Source: Streptomyces sp. R21 (lineage in GTDB: Bacteria > Actinomycetota > Actinomycetes > Streptomycetales > Streptomycetaceae). Taken from it: 64,000 bases of DNA. The notes under the pieces were generated by a model, which saw only the letters and a list, made by a program, of their open reading frames with translations, made no database searches and was not told the DNA's origin. Where the stretch lies: the NCBI RefSeq assembly GCF_041051975.1, contig NZ_CP163435.1, positions 2,356,001 through 2,420,000 of the forward strand, read 5' to 3'. Positions 9,322 through 18,050 of this stretch are shown here, one piece after another. Positions within the stretch are counted from its first letter, which is position 1, and each line of letters begins with the position of its first letter. The position numbers and the translations under genes are program-made.

Positions 9322-9376
9322 CCGTCGAAATGCATCGGTGACGGGCCCTCCCGAGGATGAAGCGGGCCGGCCGCGA

Positions 9377-9670
9377 TCAGGCCGCCGGGTCGAGGAACGT
9401 CAGTACGGAGGCGTCCTCTTCGATCAGCGGTGCGAGTGCGGTGTTGAACGGGCCGCCGTACGGGGCCTTCAGATGTGCCTGGAAGGCGTCCTCGTCCCGG
9501 TACACCTCGAAGATCCAGTAGGCGCGCGGGCCGGACGCCTTGGTGTAGACGTCGAAGGCGAGGTTGCCCTCTTCTTCCCGTACCTTCCCGGCGTAGTCCC
9601 GGATCAGGCGGGAGACCTCGTCCTCCGCTCCCTCTCGGGCGGTGAACTCGGCGAGCAGGGTTTTCTTCAC
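9377..9670 (-). CDS. Antibiotic-biosynthesis-monooxygenase (ABM) domain protein
   Basis: A 97-residue ferredoxin-like protein of the ABM/quinol monooxygenase family. Landmarks are the opening LLAEFTAREGAEDEV, the central NLAFDVYTKASGPRAYWIFEVYRDEDAFQAHL and the tail FNTALAPLIEEDA. Its start is a GTG at 9670 with AAGGA about ten bases upstream. It begins 15 bases after the fructanase stop, so it is probably the last gene of that transcript. Small ABM proteins act on quinones or guard against reactive electrophiles, but the substrate here is unknown and the link to fructan use may be only transcriptional. Confidence 0.85.
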   Translation of the reverse strand: MKKTLLAEFTAREGAEDEVSRLIRDYAGKVREEEGNLAFDVYTKASGPRAYWIFEVYRDEDAFQAHLKAPYGGPFNTALAPLIEEDASVLTFLDPAA

Positions 9671-9685
9671 GTTCTTGTGTCCTTG

Positions 9686-12247
9686 TCAGTCGCGGTAGGA
9701 ATCGAGGTGCCAGACGCGGGCCTGGTCCAGCTTCACCGAGCCGTTCTCGGCGAAGACCTGCACCCCCTGGCTTGCGGGGTCGGGGAATATCTGGTCGGTG
9801 ATCACGGCCTCACCGCTGCCGCCGAAGACCTCGACGGACGACCAGTCGACGAGGATCCGCAGCTTCACCTTGCCGCTCGTGGCCTTCAGCGGTGCGGTCT
9901 GGACGCCGGGGAAGCTGCTGCTGAAGTCCGCGGCGCCGGAGTGGGTGCGGTCGACGTACAGCTCCTGCGTCGTGGTGTCGTAGCCGATGACGGTCTCCTC
10001 GCCCCCGGCGCCGGTGCGCACCTTCAGGCCGAACCGTTCGGCGTCCTTGAGGGAGAAGGTCGCCTCGATGTCGAGTGCCTTGCCCTCGGCCGCGGGGCCG
10101 ATCAGGGGCTGGGAGGTGTTCTTGACGGTGACTCCGGTCGCGGACGCCGGGGGATCCTGACGCAGGGATGTCAGGCTGTTCACCGGCTTGCTGGTCAGCC
10201 GGACACGGCCGTCGACGGTGCGCAGTGCCATCTCCCGGGGAATGCTCTGCGCGCTCCGCCAGGGCGAGGTGGGGATGGCGCCGGCGTAGTCCCAGTTGTT
10301 CATCCAGCCGATCATGTACCGCTTGCCACCCGGGGCGTCCTCCCAGGACACCGCCGCGTAGTAGTCCTTGCCGTGGTCGGCCCAGTCCGCGCGCTGCACG
10401 ACGGACTTCGCGGGGGCGTCGGCTGCGGTGAACCGGTCGGCGAGGATGTGGCCCCAGCCTGCGGCGTTCATGTCGACGATCTGGAGCTGCGCCTTCTTGC
10501 CCGCGTAGGGGCGCATGTCGAAGGAGGCCCAGTCCAGGGTCTCGCTGTTGGATCCCGTGGCGCTGCGGACGACCTGGCCGTCGACGATCAGGTTGACGGA
10601 TGTCTCCTGGGAGACGGGCCGGGCCTGGGTGTCGGAGAGCATGATGTGGTCGACGTTGAGGTGGCCCCAGCCGCCGGTGTTGTCGTCGACGATCCTGACC
10701 TGTGCCTTCTTGCCTGCGAGGTCGCTCACGTCCCAGGACGCCCAGTTGAGTGCCTCGGCGTCCTGTCCGGTGGCGCTGCGTACCACCTTGCCGTCGACGA
10801 GGAGTTCGACGGCGGTCGGGTTGTCGGAGCCGGCGGGGTGGTTGCCGCCGCCGATGAGGAAGTTGATGTGGTCCTTGTCGATGGTGAATTCGGGTGAGGT
10901 GAGAGTGCCGGTGGTGGAGTCACCGTTCAGGTAGCTGTTGACCAGGCCGTGGCCCAGAAACCCGGAGACCTCTTGCTGGCCGGGGAGCGTGCCGGTGGCC
11001 GGTGCGGTGCCGAAGGCGTCTCCGGTCCTCGTCCAGTCGCCGTAGGTGCCGCCTTCGAAGTCGGCGAGGACCGTGCCCTCGGGCGGGGGCCCCTGCTCCA
11101 TGGCGGTGCCGGGCACGTGCGGGTGCCGTCCGCCACCGACCTTGAAGTTCAGGTACGGGCTGTCGACGGTGAAGGAGGGCGAGGTCAGGGTGCCGGTGGA
11201 GGCGTCACCCGCGTGGAAGCTGTTGGCGAGGCCCTTGCCGTCGTAGCCGTCCACCGTGCCCTGACCGTCCAGGGCCCCGGCTGCCGGTGCCTGGCCGAAC
11301 GCGGTGCCCGTCGTCGTCCACGCACCGAAGTCGGCGCCCTCGAAGTCCTGCATCACCGTGCCGCCGGGCGGCGTGTAGGTGCCCTTGTCCTCGGGCGTGA
11401 ACTTCTTGCCGTCGAAGTCGCCGACGAAGTACTGGGCGGCCGAACCTCCCGCGATACCACCGGGGTTGATGTTGACGACCAGGACCCACTTGATGTTGTT
11501 CTCGTCGCCGTCGACGGCGAGGGGGAACAGGTCGGGGCACTCCCACACGCCGCCCGTCGCGCCGGCCGGCCCGAACTCGCTGAGCAGGCTCCAGTCCTTG
11601 AGGTTCTTGGACGAGTAGAACCGCACCTTGTGCTCGGTGGACAGCGACACCGTCATCAGCCAGCTCTTGGTGGGCGCGTACCACTGGACCTTGGGGTCGC
11701 GGAACTCGGTGGAGCCGATGTCGAGGACGGGGTTGCCCTGGTACTTGGTCCAGGTGCGGCCGCGGTCGGTGCTGTAGGCGAGCGCCTGTGCCTGCTTGCC
11801 GGTTTCCTTGGAGTGGCTGGTGTAGATCGCCACCATGGGTGGGTTCTTCTTGGTGCCGTAGCCGGTGGTGTTGTTCCGGTCGACGACCGCGCTGCCGGAG
11901 AAGACCATCTCCTGGTCGTCGTGCGACAGAGCGAGCGGAAGTTGCTTCCAGTGCACGAGGTCCGTGCTCACCGCGTGCCCCCAGGACATGTCGCCCCAGG
12001 AGTTGCCGTCCGGGTTGTACTGGTAGAAGAGGTGGTACTCGCCCTTGTAGTACACGAGGCCGTTGGGGTCGTTCATCCAGTTCTTCTCCGGCGTGAAGTG
12101 GAACTGGGGCCGGTAGGTCTCGGAGTACGACGGGTTGTCGGCAGCGTTGGCCTGAGGAGCGAGCGGGGCCGCGGCCAGGGCGCAGACGGTCGCCACCGCC
12201 GCGATCATCCGGGTGCGGGCATGCCGGGATACACGTCCAGAGCTCAT
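9686..12247 (-). CDS. Secreted GH32 fructan hydrolase (levanase/inulinase type)
   Basis: An 853-residue exported enzyme that releases fructose from levan or inulin. The signal peptide is 1-35 (cut after ANA). The GH32 propeller shows WMNDPNG (57-63; nucleophile D60), FRDP (182-185; stabiliser D184) and WECPDLF (235-241; acid/base E236). Residues ~295-612 are an insertion of two related DFEG...GGG domains, one nested inside the other. The propeller then resumes (DYYAAVSWEDAPGGKRYMIGWMNNW) and a C-terminal beta-sandwich follows. The ATG at 12247 has CAGGAG; a longer in-frame reading to 12436 runs through the operator and is rejected. A fructokinase, fructose importer and LacI gene next door, with shared operators, support a fructan role. 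Confidence 0.92.
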   Translation of the reverse strand: MSSGRVSRHARTRMIAAVATVCALAAAPLAPQANAADNPSYSETYRPQFHFTPEKNWMNDPNGLVYYKGEYHLFYQYNPDGNSWGDMSWGHAVSTDLVHWKQLPLALSHDDQEMVFSGSAVVDRNNTTGYGTKKNPPMVAIYTSHSKETGKQAQALAYSTDRGRTWTKYQGNPVLDIGSTEFRDPKVQWYAPTKSWLMTVSLSTEHKVRFYSSKNLKDWSLLSEFGPAGATGGVWECPDLFPLAVDGDENNIKWVLVVNINPGGIAGGSAAQYFVGDFDGKKFTPEDKGTYTPPGGTVMQDFEGADFGAWTTTGTAFGQAPAAGALDGQGTVDGYDGKGLANSFHAGDASTGTLTSPSFTVDSPYLNFKVGGGRHPHVPGTAMEQGPPPEGTVLADFEGGTYGDWTRTGDAFGTAPATGTLPGQQEVSGFLGHGLVNSYLNGDSTTGTLTSPEFTIDKDHINFLIGGGNHPAGSDNPTAVELLVDGKVVRSATGQDAEALNWASWDVSDLAGKKAQVRIVDDNTGGWGHLNVDHIMLSDTQARPVSQETSVNLIVDGQVVRSATGSNSETLDWASFDMRPYAGKKAQLQIVDMNAAGWGHILADRFTAADAPAKSVVQRADWADHGKDYYAAVSWEDAPGGKRYMIGWMNNWDYAGAIPTSPWRSAQSIPREMALRTVDGRVRLTSKPVNSLTSLRQDPPASATGVTVKNTSQPLIGPAAEGKALDIEATFSLKDAERFGLKVRTGAGGEETVIGYDTTTQELYVDRTHSGAADFSSSFPGVQTAPLKATSGKVKLRILVDWSSVEVFGGSGEAVITDQIFPDPASQGVQVFAENGSVKLDQARVWHLDSYRD

Positions 12248-12366
12248 GGTGTCTCCTGTGCTGCGACCGGCCGGGCGGCGGAATCTGCCGCCCGACACGG
12301 ACGGACCGGAAGTGACGCCCGGTCGGCGCCGTCGTCCACGGCGTCGGCAAGGGCGCCGACAAGAGG

Positions 12367-12396
12367 TGTCATCGTTGACTTGTGTCATCGATGACA
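12367..12396. promoter_or_regulatory. Paired LacI-type operators upstream of the fructanase
   Basis: TGTCATCGTTGACT (12367-12380) and the perfect palindrome TGTCATCGATGACA (12383-12396) sit with starts 16 bp apart, ~120 bases upstream of the GH32 start. The same pair arrangement recurs at 13597-13626. The central CG and two-fold symmetry fit a LacI-family regulator, most likely the one encoded at 16768. Confidence 0.8.
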
Positions 12397-12475
12397 TCGA
12401 GGCCCGATGATGTGGGCACTCCGGCCCGTGCGTCAACAGGTCGGGCCGGATTCCGCGACGCGGCTCGCTTTCCCG

Positions 12476-13438
12476 TCAGGTGCCGTCGGCGGTCGCGAGC
12501 TGCGCCAACTGGTTCTGCCACGGCGGGTTGGGGCCGGCGACCGAGCAGGTCAGAGCCGCGACCTGGGTGCCGAACACGCAGGCTTCGGCGACGTCGCCGA
12601 GCCGGAGGTCCGTGAGCCGGCCGCCCAGAAGACCGCGGGCGCCGAGGTGGTGCAGCAGTCCGGCGGTGAAGGAGTCCCCCGCCCCGACCGTGTCGACCAC
12701 CCGAGCAGCCACCCCGGGCACCTCCAGCCGTTCGCCGTCGAGGGAGGCCAGGGCGCCGGCGGCGCCTCGCGTGATCACGACGAGCCGCGCCCCTGCGGCG
12801 TGCCAGATGTCGCACGCCTGCTCGGGCGGCGTGTCCGGCAGCAGGAGTTCCAGGTCGTCCTCGCTCAGCCGCAGCACATCCGCGAGGCCGCACCAGTGCG
12901 CCAGCCGGGCGCGGTAGACCTCGGGGCGCACCAGCAGCGGCCGGACGTTGGGATCGATGCTGATCGTGGCCCGGGGAGCGGCCGTCGCCAGGAACTCCTC
13001 CACCACCGCCGCGCCGGGCTCGCGGACCAAGGCCAGCGACCCGGTGTGGACACACGCGGTTTCGGAGAGGTCCACCCGGGCCAGTTCCGCCGAACTCCAC
13101 TGCCAGTCGGCCGTGTTCTGCGCGTGGAAGGAGAACTCCGCCTGCCCCTGGGCGTCCAGCTCCGCCACGGCCAGCGTGCTGGGTTCGGCGGCCGGAACGG
13201 CGCAGGACAGGTCCACTCCGGATGCCTCCAGGTGCCCGCGGAACAGGCGGCCGAACACATCGCCGGACAGGCGTGCGAGGAAGCGGGCCGGGGTGCCCAG
13301 CCGGGCCAGCGCCACCGCTGTGTTCGCAGGTCCGCCGCCGGGCAGGACGCGCAGGGTGAGTTCGTTCGAGGTGCTTGCGGGTGCGGTGAACGCGTCCGCG
13401 ACGCACTCCCCCAGGACCGTGATCTGACGCGAGCTCAT
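12476..13438 (-). CDS. PfkB-family sugar kinase, probable fructokinase
   Basis: A 320-residue ribokinase-fold kinase expected to phosphorylate imported fructose with ATP. The N-terminal GGGPANTAVALARLG (34-48) and the C-terminal DTVGAGDSFTAG (249-260, catalytic D255) are the two PfkB signatures. It lies between the fructanase, with which it shares a strand, and the divergent importer. An operator pair stands on each side of it. The gap to the fructanase (228 bases) contains its own operator, so the two may be transcribed separately. AGAAGAG precedes the ATG. Fructose as substrate is inferred from the locus; PfkB kinases for other sugars look alike. Confidence 0.87.
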   Translation of the reverse strand: MSSRQITVLGECVADAFTAPASTSNELTLRVLPGGGPANTAVALARLGTPARFLARLSGDVFGRLFRGHLEASGVDLSCAVPAAEPSTLAVAELDAQGQAEFSFHAQNTADWQWSSAELARVDLSETACVHTGSLALVREPGAAVVEEFLATAAPRATISIDPNVRPLLVRPEVYRARLAHWCGLADVLRLSEDDLELLLPDTPPEQACDIWHAAGARLVVITRGAAGALASLDGERLEVPGVAARVVDTVGAGDSFTAGLLHHLGARGLLGGRLTDLRLGDVAEACVFGTQVAALTCSVAGPNPPWQNQLAQLATADGT

Positions 13439-13596
13439 GGGCTGCTCTTCTCTGACGAACGTGCGGGCGAACCGGGCATGAATCGGGCGGCTTTCGCATG
13501 GCTGCGGGCGGGCGCCGACCCGGACGTTGCCGATTTGTGACGAGTGCAGGGCATTGACGTTTCCGGGAGACGGAGTCCATCATCCTCGCCATGCGG

Positions 13597-13626
13597 TGTC
13601 AACGATGACATAAGTCAACGATGACA
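13597..13626. promoter_or_regulatory. Paired LacI-type operators between kinase and importer
   Basis: TGTCAACGATGACA (13597-13610) and AGTCAACGATGACA (13613-13626), again with a 16-bp offset. The second is the exact reverse complement of the outer site at 12367-12380. They lie between the divergent kinase (start 13438) and binding-protein gene (start 13686) and could control both. A TTGACG at 13554-13559 is a possible -35 element for the rightward promoter, with no strong -10. Confidence 0.8.
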
Positions 13627-13685
13627 CCTCGGGACGGCATGACCCGATGCCGACCGCGCCGCTCGCAATCCCGCAGGAGTCGTTC

Positions 13686-14708
13686 ATGTCGCGCACCTCT
13701 CGCCTGACCCCCTCCCTCCTCAGAGTCGCCGCGTGTACGGGCGTCGCGGCCCTCGCCCTGACGGCCTGCGGATCCGGTTCCAAAACGGACACCGCCGGCT
13801 CCGGTTCGGGCAGCATCAAGGTCGGTCTGATCACCAAGACCGACACCAACCCGTTCTTCGTGAAGATGAAGGAAGGCGCTCAGAAGGCCGCCAAGGAAGA
13901 CGGCGCCCAGCTGATGACCGCCGCGGGCAAGTTCGACGGGGACAACGCCGGTCAGGTCACCGCCATCGAGAACATGGTCGCCGCCGGGGTGAAGGGCATC
14001 CTGATCACGCCCAGCGACTCCAAGGCGATCGTGCCGGCGGTCCAGAAGGCCCGCGCCAAGGGCGTCCTGGTCATCGCGCTGGACACCCCGACCGAGCCGC
14101 AGAGCGCGGTCGACGCCCTCTTCGCCACCGACAACCTCAAGGCCGGCCAGCTGATCGGCGAGTACGCCAAGGCCGTCATGAAGGGCAAGACGGCGAAGAT
14201 AGCCACCCTCGACCTCGCGCCCGGCGTCTCCGTCGGCGTGCTGCGCCACAACGGTTTCCTCAAGGGCTTCGGCGTCACCGCGAAGGACCCCTCCGTCGTC
14301 TGCTCCCAGGACACCGGCGGCGACCAGGCCAAGGGCCAGACGGCGATGGAGAACTGCCTGCAGAAGGAGCCCGGCATCAACGTCGTCTACACGATCAACG
14401 AACCGGCCGCGCTGGGCGCTTACACCGCCCTCAAGGCCAAGGGCCGGGAGAAGGACGTCCTGATCGTCTCGGTCGACGGCGGCTGCACGGGCACCCAGGC
14501 GGTCAAGGACGGAAAGATCGCCGCGACCTCGCAGCAGTACCCGCTGAAGATGGCCGCCGAGGGCGTCAAGGCCGTCGTGACGTACGCGAAGGACGGCAAG
14601 AAGGCGTCCGGTTACACCGACACCGGCGTCACCCTGATCACCGACAAGGCACAGACCGGGGTCACGTCCAAGGACACCGCCTACGGCCTGGAGAACTGCT
14701 GGGGCTGA
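13686..14708 (+). CDS. Fructose-type ABC importer, substrate-binding lipoprotein
   Basis: A 340-residue extracellular lipoprotein that captures the sugar for uptake. The signal peptide ends in the lipobox LTAC, so Cys28 is lipidated. The mature part is a type I periplasmic-binding fold of the ribose/fructose (FrcB-like) class: [46 protein letters not shown], a DTP at the hinge, and [15 protein letters not shown] at 13675-13679 supports the ATG at 13686 rather than the in-frame ATG at 13647. It is first in a binding protein-permease-ATPase order and is preceded by the LacI-type operator pair. Fructose is inferred from the FrcBCA-like layout and the neighbouring fructanase and kinase. Confidence 0.88.
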   Translation: MSRTSRLTPSLLRVAACTGVAALALTACGSGSKTDTAGSGSGSIKVGLITKTDTNPFFVKMKEGAQKAAKEDGAQLMTAAGKFDGDNAGQVTAIENMVAAGVKGILITPSDSKAIVPAVQKARAKGVLVIALDTPTEPQSAVDALFATDNLKAGQLIGEYAKAVMKGKTAKIATLDLAPGVSVGVLRHNGFLKGFGVTAKDPSVVCSQDTGGDQAKGQTAMENCLQKEPGINVVYTINEPAALGAYTALKAKGREKDVLIVSVDGGCTGTQAVKDGKIAATSQQYPLKMAAEGVKAVVTYAKDGKKASGYTDTGVTLITDKAQTGVTSKDTAYGLENCWG

Positions 14709-14845
14709 GCCCGGCCCCGATGACCGTACGACACCTCCTCCCCCTCAGCGGGGCGGCCGGACCCGGCACCTCCCCGACCCGGGCCGGGACGGCCGCCCCC
14801 TCTAGTCCTCCGACAAGGGCTTCTGTCTTCCGACAAGGACTTCGT

Positions 14846-15859
14846 ATGACCGCCACGTCCACGCCCCCGAGCACGTCATCGCCGTACGCCGAGCTCAAAG
14901 CGCCGACCACGGCCCGCAGACTGCTCACAGCACCGACCACCGGCCCGCTGGTCGCTCTCCTTCTCGCCTGTGCGTACTTCTCCCTGTCCACCGACCAGTT
15001 CCTCACCGGCGGGAACTTCTCGCTGATCGTGCAGCAGGTCATGGTCGTCGGCACCCTCGCCATCGGACAGACCCTGATCATCCTCACCGCGGGCATCGAC
15101 CTGTCGTGCGGGGCCGTGATGGCGTTCGGCAGCCTCGTCATCGCCAAGATGGCGGCCGAGGGCTCGCTGCCGCCGCTCGTCGCCATCGCCCTGGGCCTCG
15201 TCGTCTGCGGCGGCTTCGGCCTGGTCAACGGTCTGCTGGTGCAGAAGATCCCGCTGCCGCCGTTCATCGTGACCCTCGGCATGCTCAACGTGGCGTTCGC
15301 GCTGACCCACATCTACTCCAAGGAACAGACGGTCACCAACCTGCCCGGCCCGCTGACGGCCCTGGGGCAGACCTTCCCGATGGGCCACACCGACATCACC
15401 TACGGCTCCCTGGTCACCATCGCTCTGTTCCTCCTCCTCGCGTACGCGCTGAGCAGCACCGGCTGGGGCCGGCACGTCTACGCCCTGGGCAACAGCCAGG
15501 AAGCGGCGCGGCTCAACGGCATCCGCACCTCCCGGCTGACCATCGGCATCTACACCGTGGCCGGTCTGCTGTACGGGATCGCCGCCCTGCTGCTCATCGC
15601 CCGCACCGGAGTCGGTGATCCCCAGGCGGGACAGACCGACAACCTCGACAGCATCACCGCCGTGGTCCTCGGCGGCACCAGTCTCTTCGGCGGGCGCGGA
15701 TCGGTCCTGGGCACGTTCATCGGCGTCCTCATCGTCGGCGTCTTCCGCAACGGTCTCCAGCTGATGGGCGTCGCCTCCATCTACCAGACCCTGATCACCG
15801 GAGTCCTCGTCATCCTCGCGGTGACCGTCGACCAGCTCTCCCGGAAGAAGGCCCGATGA
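14846..15859 (+). CDS. Fructose-type ABC importer, permease
   Basis: A 337-residue membrane protein with about 8-10 hydrophobic segments, of the ribose/fructose branched permease type (RbsC/FrcC-like). The landmarks are LIILTAGIDLSCGAVMAFGS, PPFIVTLGMLN, the cytoplasmic coupling segment GRHVYALGNSQEAARLNGI and SITAVVLGGTSLFGGRGSVLGTF. It starts 137 bases after the binding-protein gene, with AAGGA upstream. Its stop overlaps the ATPase start in ATGA. A short direct repeat, TCCGACAAGG, occurs twice just before the start and has no obvious meaning. It forms the channel for the sugar bound by the lipoprotein. Confidence 0.9.
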   Translation: MTATSTPPSTSSPYAELKAPTTARRLLTAPTTGPLVALLLACAYFSLSTDQFLTGGNFSLIVQQVMVVGTLAIGQTLIILTAGIDLSCGAVMAFGSLVIAKMAAEGSLPPLVAIALGLVVCGGFGLVNGLLVQKIPLPPFIVTLGMLNVAFALTHIYSKEQTVTNLPGPLTALGQTFPMGHTDITYGSLVTIALFLLLAYALSSTGWGRHVYALGNSQEAARLNGIRTSRLTIGIYTVAGLLYGIAALLLIARTGVGDPQAGQTDNLDSITAVVLGGTSLFGGRGSVLGTFIGVLIVGVFRNGLQLMGVASIYQTLITGVLVILAVTVDQLSRKKAR

Positions 15860-16692
15860 CCACCACCGACTCCCCCACGCCTGTCCTCCAGGCCCGCGGT
15901 CTGGTCAAGCGCTACGGCCACGTGACCGCGATCGACGGCGCCGACTTCGATCTGCTGCCCGGCGAGGTGCTCGCCGTCATCGGCGACAACGGAGCAGGCA
16001 AGACCAGCCTGATCAAGGCCCTCACCGGGGCGGTCGCCCCCGACGCCGGCGAGATACGCCTCCATGGCAAGCCCATCAGCTTCTCCGGCCCGCAGAGCGC
16101 CCGCGCGCACGGCATCGAGACGGTGTACCAGGATCTCGCGGTGGCGGCCTCCATGGACATCGCCTCCAACATGTTCCTCGGGCGCGAGCTGCGCCGCCCC
16201 GGCGTCCTCGGCAGCGTCTTCCGCATGCTCGACAAGAAGCGCATGCGTCAGGAGGCCGCCGAGCACATGGCCGACCTGAAGATCGGTCTGCGCTCGCTGA
16301 CGCAGTCGGTCGAGACCCTCTCCGGCGGACAGCGGCAGGCCGTGGCCGTCGCCCGTTCCGTCGCCTGGGCGCGCAGTGTCGTCGTCATGGACGAACCCAC
16401 CGCCGCCCTCGGCGTCAAGGAGTCCGGTCAGGTTCTCGATCTCATCCGCCGCGTCCGCGACAACGGCATGCCGGTCGTTCTGATCAGCCACAACATGCCC
16501 CATGTCTTCGAGATCGCCGACCGCATCCACGTCCACCGGCTGGGCCGGCGCGCCGCCGTGATCAAGCCCTCCGACTACTCCATGGCGGAGGTCGTCGCCA
16601 TCATGACCGGCGCGCTCACCGTCGACGCGGCCGGAGATACTGTCGTAGCGGATTCCGAGGCGGCGAAGGCCGCGGGCGTCCAGGCCAACTGA
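15856..16692 (+). CDS. Fructose-type ABC importer, ATPase
   Basis: A 278-residue ATPase energising the importer. Walker A GDNGAGKT is at 43-50, the ABC signature LSGGQRQAVAVARS near 155-168, Walker B VVVMDEPTAAL near 175-185, and the switch His in LISHNMPHVFEIADRIHV. It has one ATPase domain. Ribose and xylose importers usually have a fused double ATPase, so the single domain favours the FrcA type. The start overlaps the permease stop by four bases. A hairpin follows 22 bases after its stop, before the LacI gene. Confidence 0.92.
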   Translation: MTTTDSPTPVLQARGLVKRYGHVTAIDGADFDLLPGEVLAVIGDNGAGKTSLIKALTGAVAPDAGEIRLHGKPISFSGPQSARAHGIETVYQDLAVAASMDIASNMFLGRELRRPGVLGSVFRMLDKKRMRQEAAEHMADLKIGLRSLTQSVETLSGGQRQAVAVARSVAWARSVVVMDEPTAALGVKESGQVLDLIRRVRDNGMPVVLISHNMPHVFEIADRIHVHRLGRRAAVIKPSDYSMAEVVAIMTGALTVDAAGDTVVADSEAAKAAGVQAN

Positions 16693-16713
16693 CGTACGAC
16701 TGAAGCACTCACA

Positions 16714-16741
16714 GGTTCCGGCCGAGGCCGTGGCCGGAACC
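16714..16741 (+). terminator. Hairpin between importer and regulator
   Basis: A perfect 10-bp stem, GGTTCCGGCC, with its complement at 16732-16741 across an 8-base loop. It may end most importer transcripts or attenuate read-through into the LacI gene. It lacks a U-tract. Confidence 0.6.
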
Positions 16742-16767
16742 GACGAGCACAGGAGACCGTTTCCTCC

Positions 16768-17799
16768 ATGGCAGCGAACCGCCGCCCCACCCTGGCCGAC
16801 GTCGCCCGCGAAGTGGGCGTCAGCGCCAAGACCGTCTCCCGCGTCCTCAACGAGGACGGGCCCGCCTCGGCCCGGACCAGGGAACAGGTACTCGCCGCCG
16901 TGGCCAAACTCGGCTTCCAGCCGAACCTGATGGCACGCAACATCCGTGTCGGCGGGCCCGACACGACGGTCGGACTGGTGATCCCCGACCTCGGCAACCC
17001 CTTCTTCGGAGCGGTGGCCGGCAGCATCGAGGACACCGTCCGCGACCGTGGACTGACGCTGCTCATGGGCTCCTCCGCGGACGATCCCGACCGCGAACGC
17101 GCGCTGACGGACAAGTTCCTGGCCCGCCGCGTCAGCGTTCTGATGGTCGTGCCGTCCGTCGGCGCCGACCACTCCCACCTCAAGACGCACCGTGCCGGGG
17201 GCCTGCCCGTCGTCTTCATCGACCGTCCGGGAGTGGGCCTCGCGACGGACAGCGTCGTCAGTTCCAACCGTGCGGGTGCCCACGAGGGCGTGGCCCATCT
17301 GATCGCCCACGGCCACCGGCGCATCGGCTTCATCGGCGACCTGCCCCTCAAGCTCCACACCCGCCGCGAACGCCTCGCGGGATACCGGTCGGCCCTGGAG
17401 GAGGCGGGCGTCGCCCACGACCGCGCCCTGGTCACCAACGCCCACGACCAGAGCGCCGCCGCGACCGCGACCTCCCAGCTGCTGGACCTGCCGGATCCCC
17501 CCACCGCCCTGTTCGCCGGCAACAACATGGTCGCGCTGGGGATAGTCGCCGAGCTCTCCCGCAGCATGCGGAAGGACATCGCCTTCGTCGCCTTCGACGA
17601 CGTCCCGCTCGCCGACGCGCTCGAACCGGCCCTGACCGTCGTCGCCCAGGATCCCGAGGAGATCGGCAGAGCGGCCGCGGCCGCGGCCCTGGCCCGACTC
17701 GACGGCGACCGCACCCGCGCCCGCACCATCACCGTCCCCACCCGTCTGATCGTCCGAGGCTCGGGCGAGCGCTCCGCCCCTGCGTTGCAGGAGGCGTGA
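16768..17799 (+). CDS. LacI-family regulator of the fructan locus
   Basis: A 343-residue repressor. The helix-turn-helix (PTLADVAREVGVSAKTVSRVLN, ~6-27) and hinge helix region (~50-60) bind DNA. Residues 65-340 are a sugar-sensing domain related to periplasmic binding proteins (TVGLVIPDLGNPFFGAVAGSIE, HGHRRIGFIGD, DIAFVAFDDVPLAD). It follows the importer genes on the same strand. The only repeated LacI-like palindromes in the window flank the fructokinase, so they are its probable sites; none was seen directly before this gene. Sugar sensed (fructose or a fructo-oligosaccharide) is inferred. Confidence 0.88.
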   Translation: MAANRRPTLADVAREVGVSAKTVSRVLNEDGPASARTREQVLAAVAKLGFQPNLMARNIRVGGPDTTVGLVIPDLGNPFFGAVAGSIEDTVRDRGLTLLMGSSADDPDRERALTDKFLARRVSVLMVVPSVGADHSHLKTHRAGGLPVVFIDRPGVGLATDSVVSSNRAGAHEGVAHLIAHGHRRIGFIGDLPLKLHTRRERLAGYRSALEEAGVAHDRALVTNAHDQSAAATATSQLLDLPDPPTALFAGNNMVALGIVAELSRSMRKDIAFVAFDDVPLADALEPALTVVAQDPEEIGRAAAAAALARLDGDRTRARTITVPTRLIVRGSGERSAPALQEA

Positions 17800-17840
17800 C
17801 GTGATCCGCCGCCGCCCTGCGCCGACGCTCGCCCACCCAT

Positions 17841-17864
17841 CTAGCTTGCTAGGGTGCTAGCATC
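17841..17864. promoter_or_regulatory. CTAG octamer repeats: probable CopG operator and leaderless promoter
   Basis: Three tandem 8-bp units, CTAGCTTG, CTAGGGTG and CTAGCATC, place CTAG at 17841, 17849 and 17857. CTAG is rare in Streptomyces. The last unit contains TAGCAT (17858-17863), a -10 element seven bases from the GTG start at 17870, as in leaderless transcripts. Regular 8-bp spacing suits a ribbon-helix-helix repressor, probably the adjacent gene product acting on itself. Confidence 0.7.
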
Positions 17865-17869
17865 GCCTT

Positions 17870-18049
17870 GTGGGTGATGAAGAGGTCAAGCAGTTCAACG
17901 TGTACCTGCCGATCGGCCTGATCAAGCAGGTCAAGTACCGCGCCATCGACTCGGGCATGTCGTTGTCGGCGCTGGTCGCCGACGCGCTGCGCGCCTACCT
18001 CGATGACGCCCCCGGGAACGCGCAGCAGTCGACCGAGAAGGAGACCTGA
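17870..18049 (+). CDS. Small CopG/ribbon-helix-helix regulator
   Basis: A 59-residue protein starting at [17 protein letters not shown], then [13 protein letters not shown] and [17 protein letters not shown]. One beta strand, two helices and the alternating hydrophobic strand FNVYLP fit the ribbon-helix-helix fold. The tail is polar. It sits directly after three CTAG repeats and ends one base before the VOC gene, whose ribosome site (AAGGAG) is inside its last codons. It probably represses its own two-gene operon. Antitoxin function is possible for this fold, but no toxin is adjacent. Confidence 0.8.
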   Translation: MGDEEVKQFNVYLPIGLIKQVKYRAIDSGMSLSALVADALRAYLDDAPGNAQQSTEKET

Positions 18050-18050
18050 C

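Noticed and set aside
12248..12436. N-terminal extension of the GH32 gene to 12436
   Set aside because: It would translate the operator pair and lacks a ribosome site; the signal peptide and CAGGAG point to 12247.
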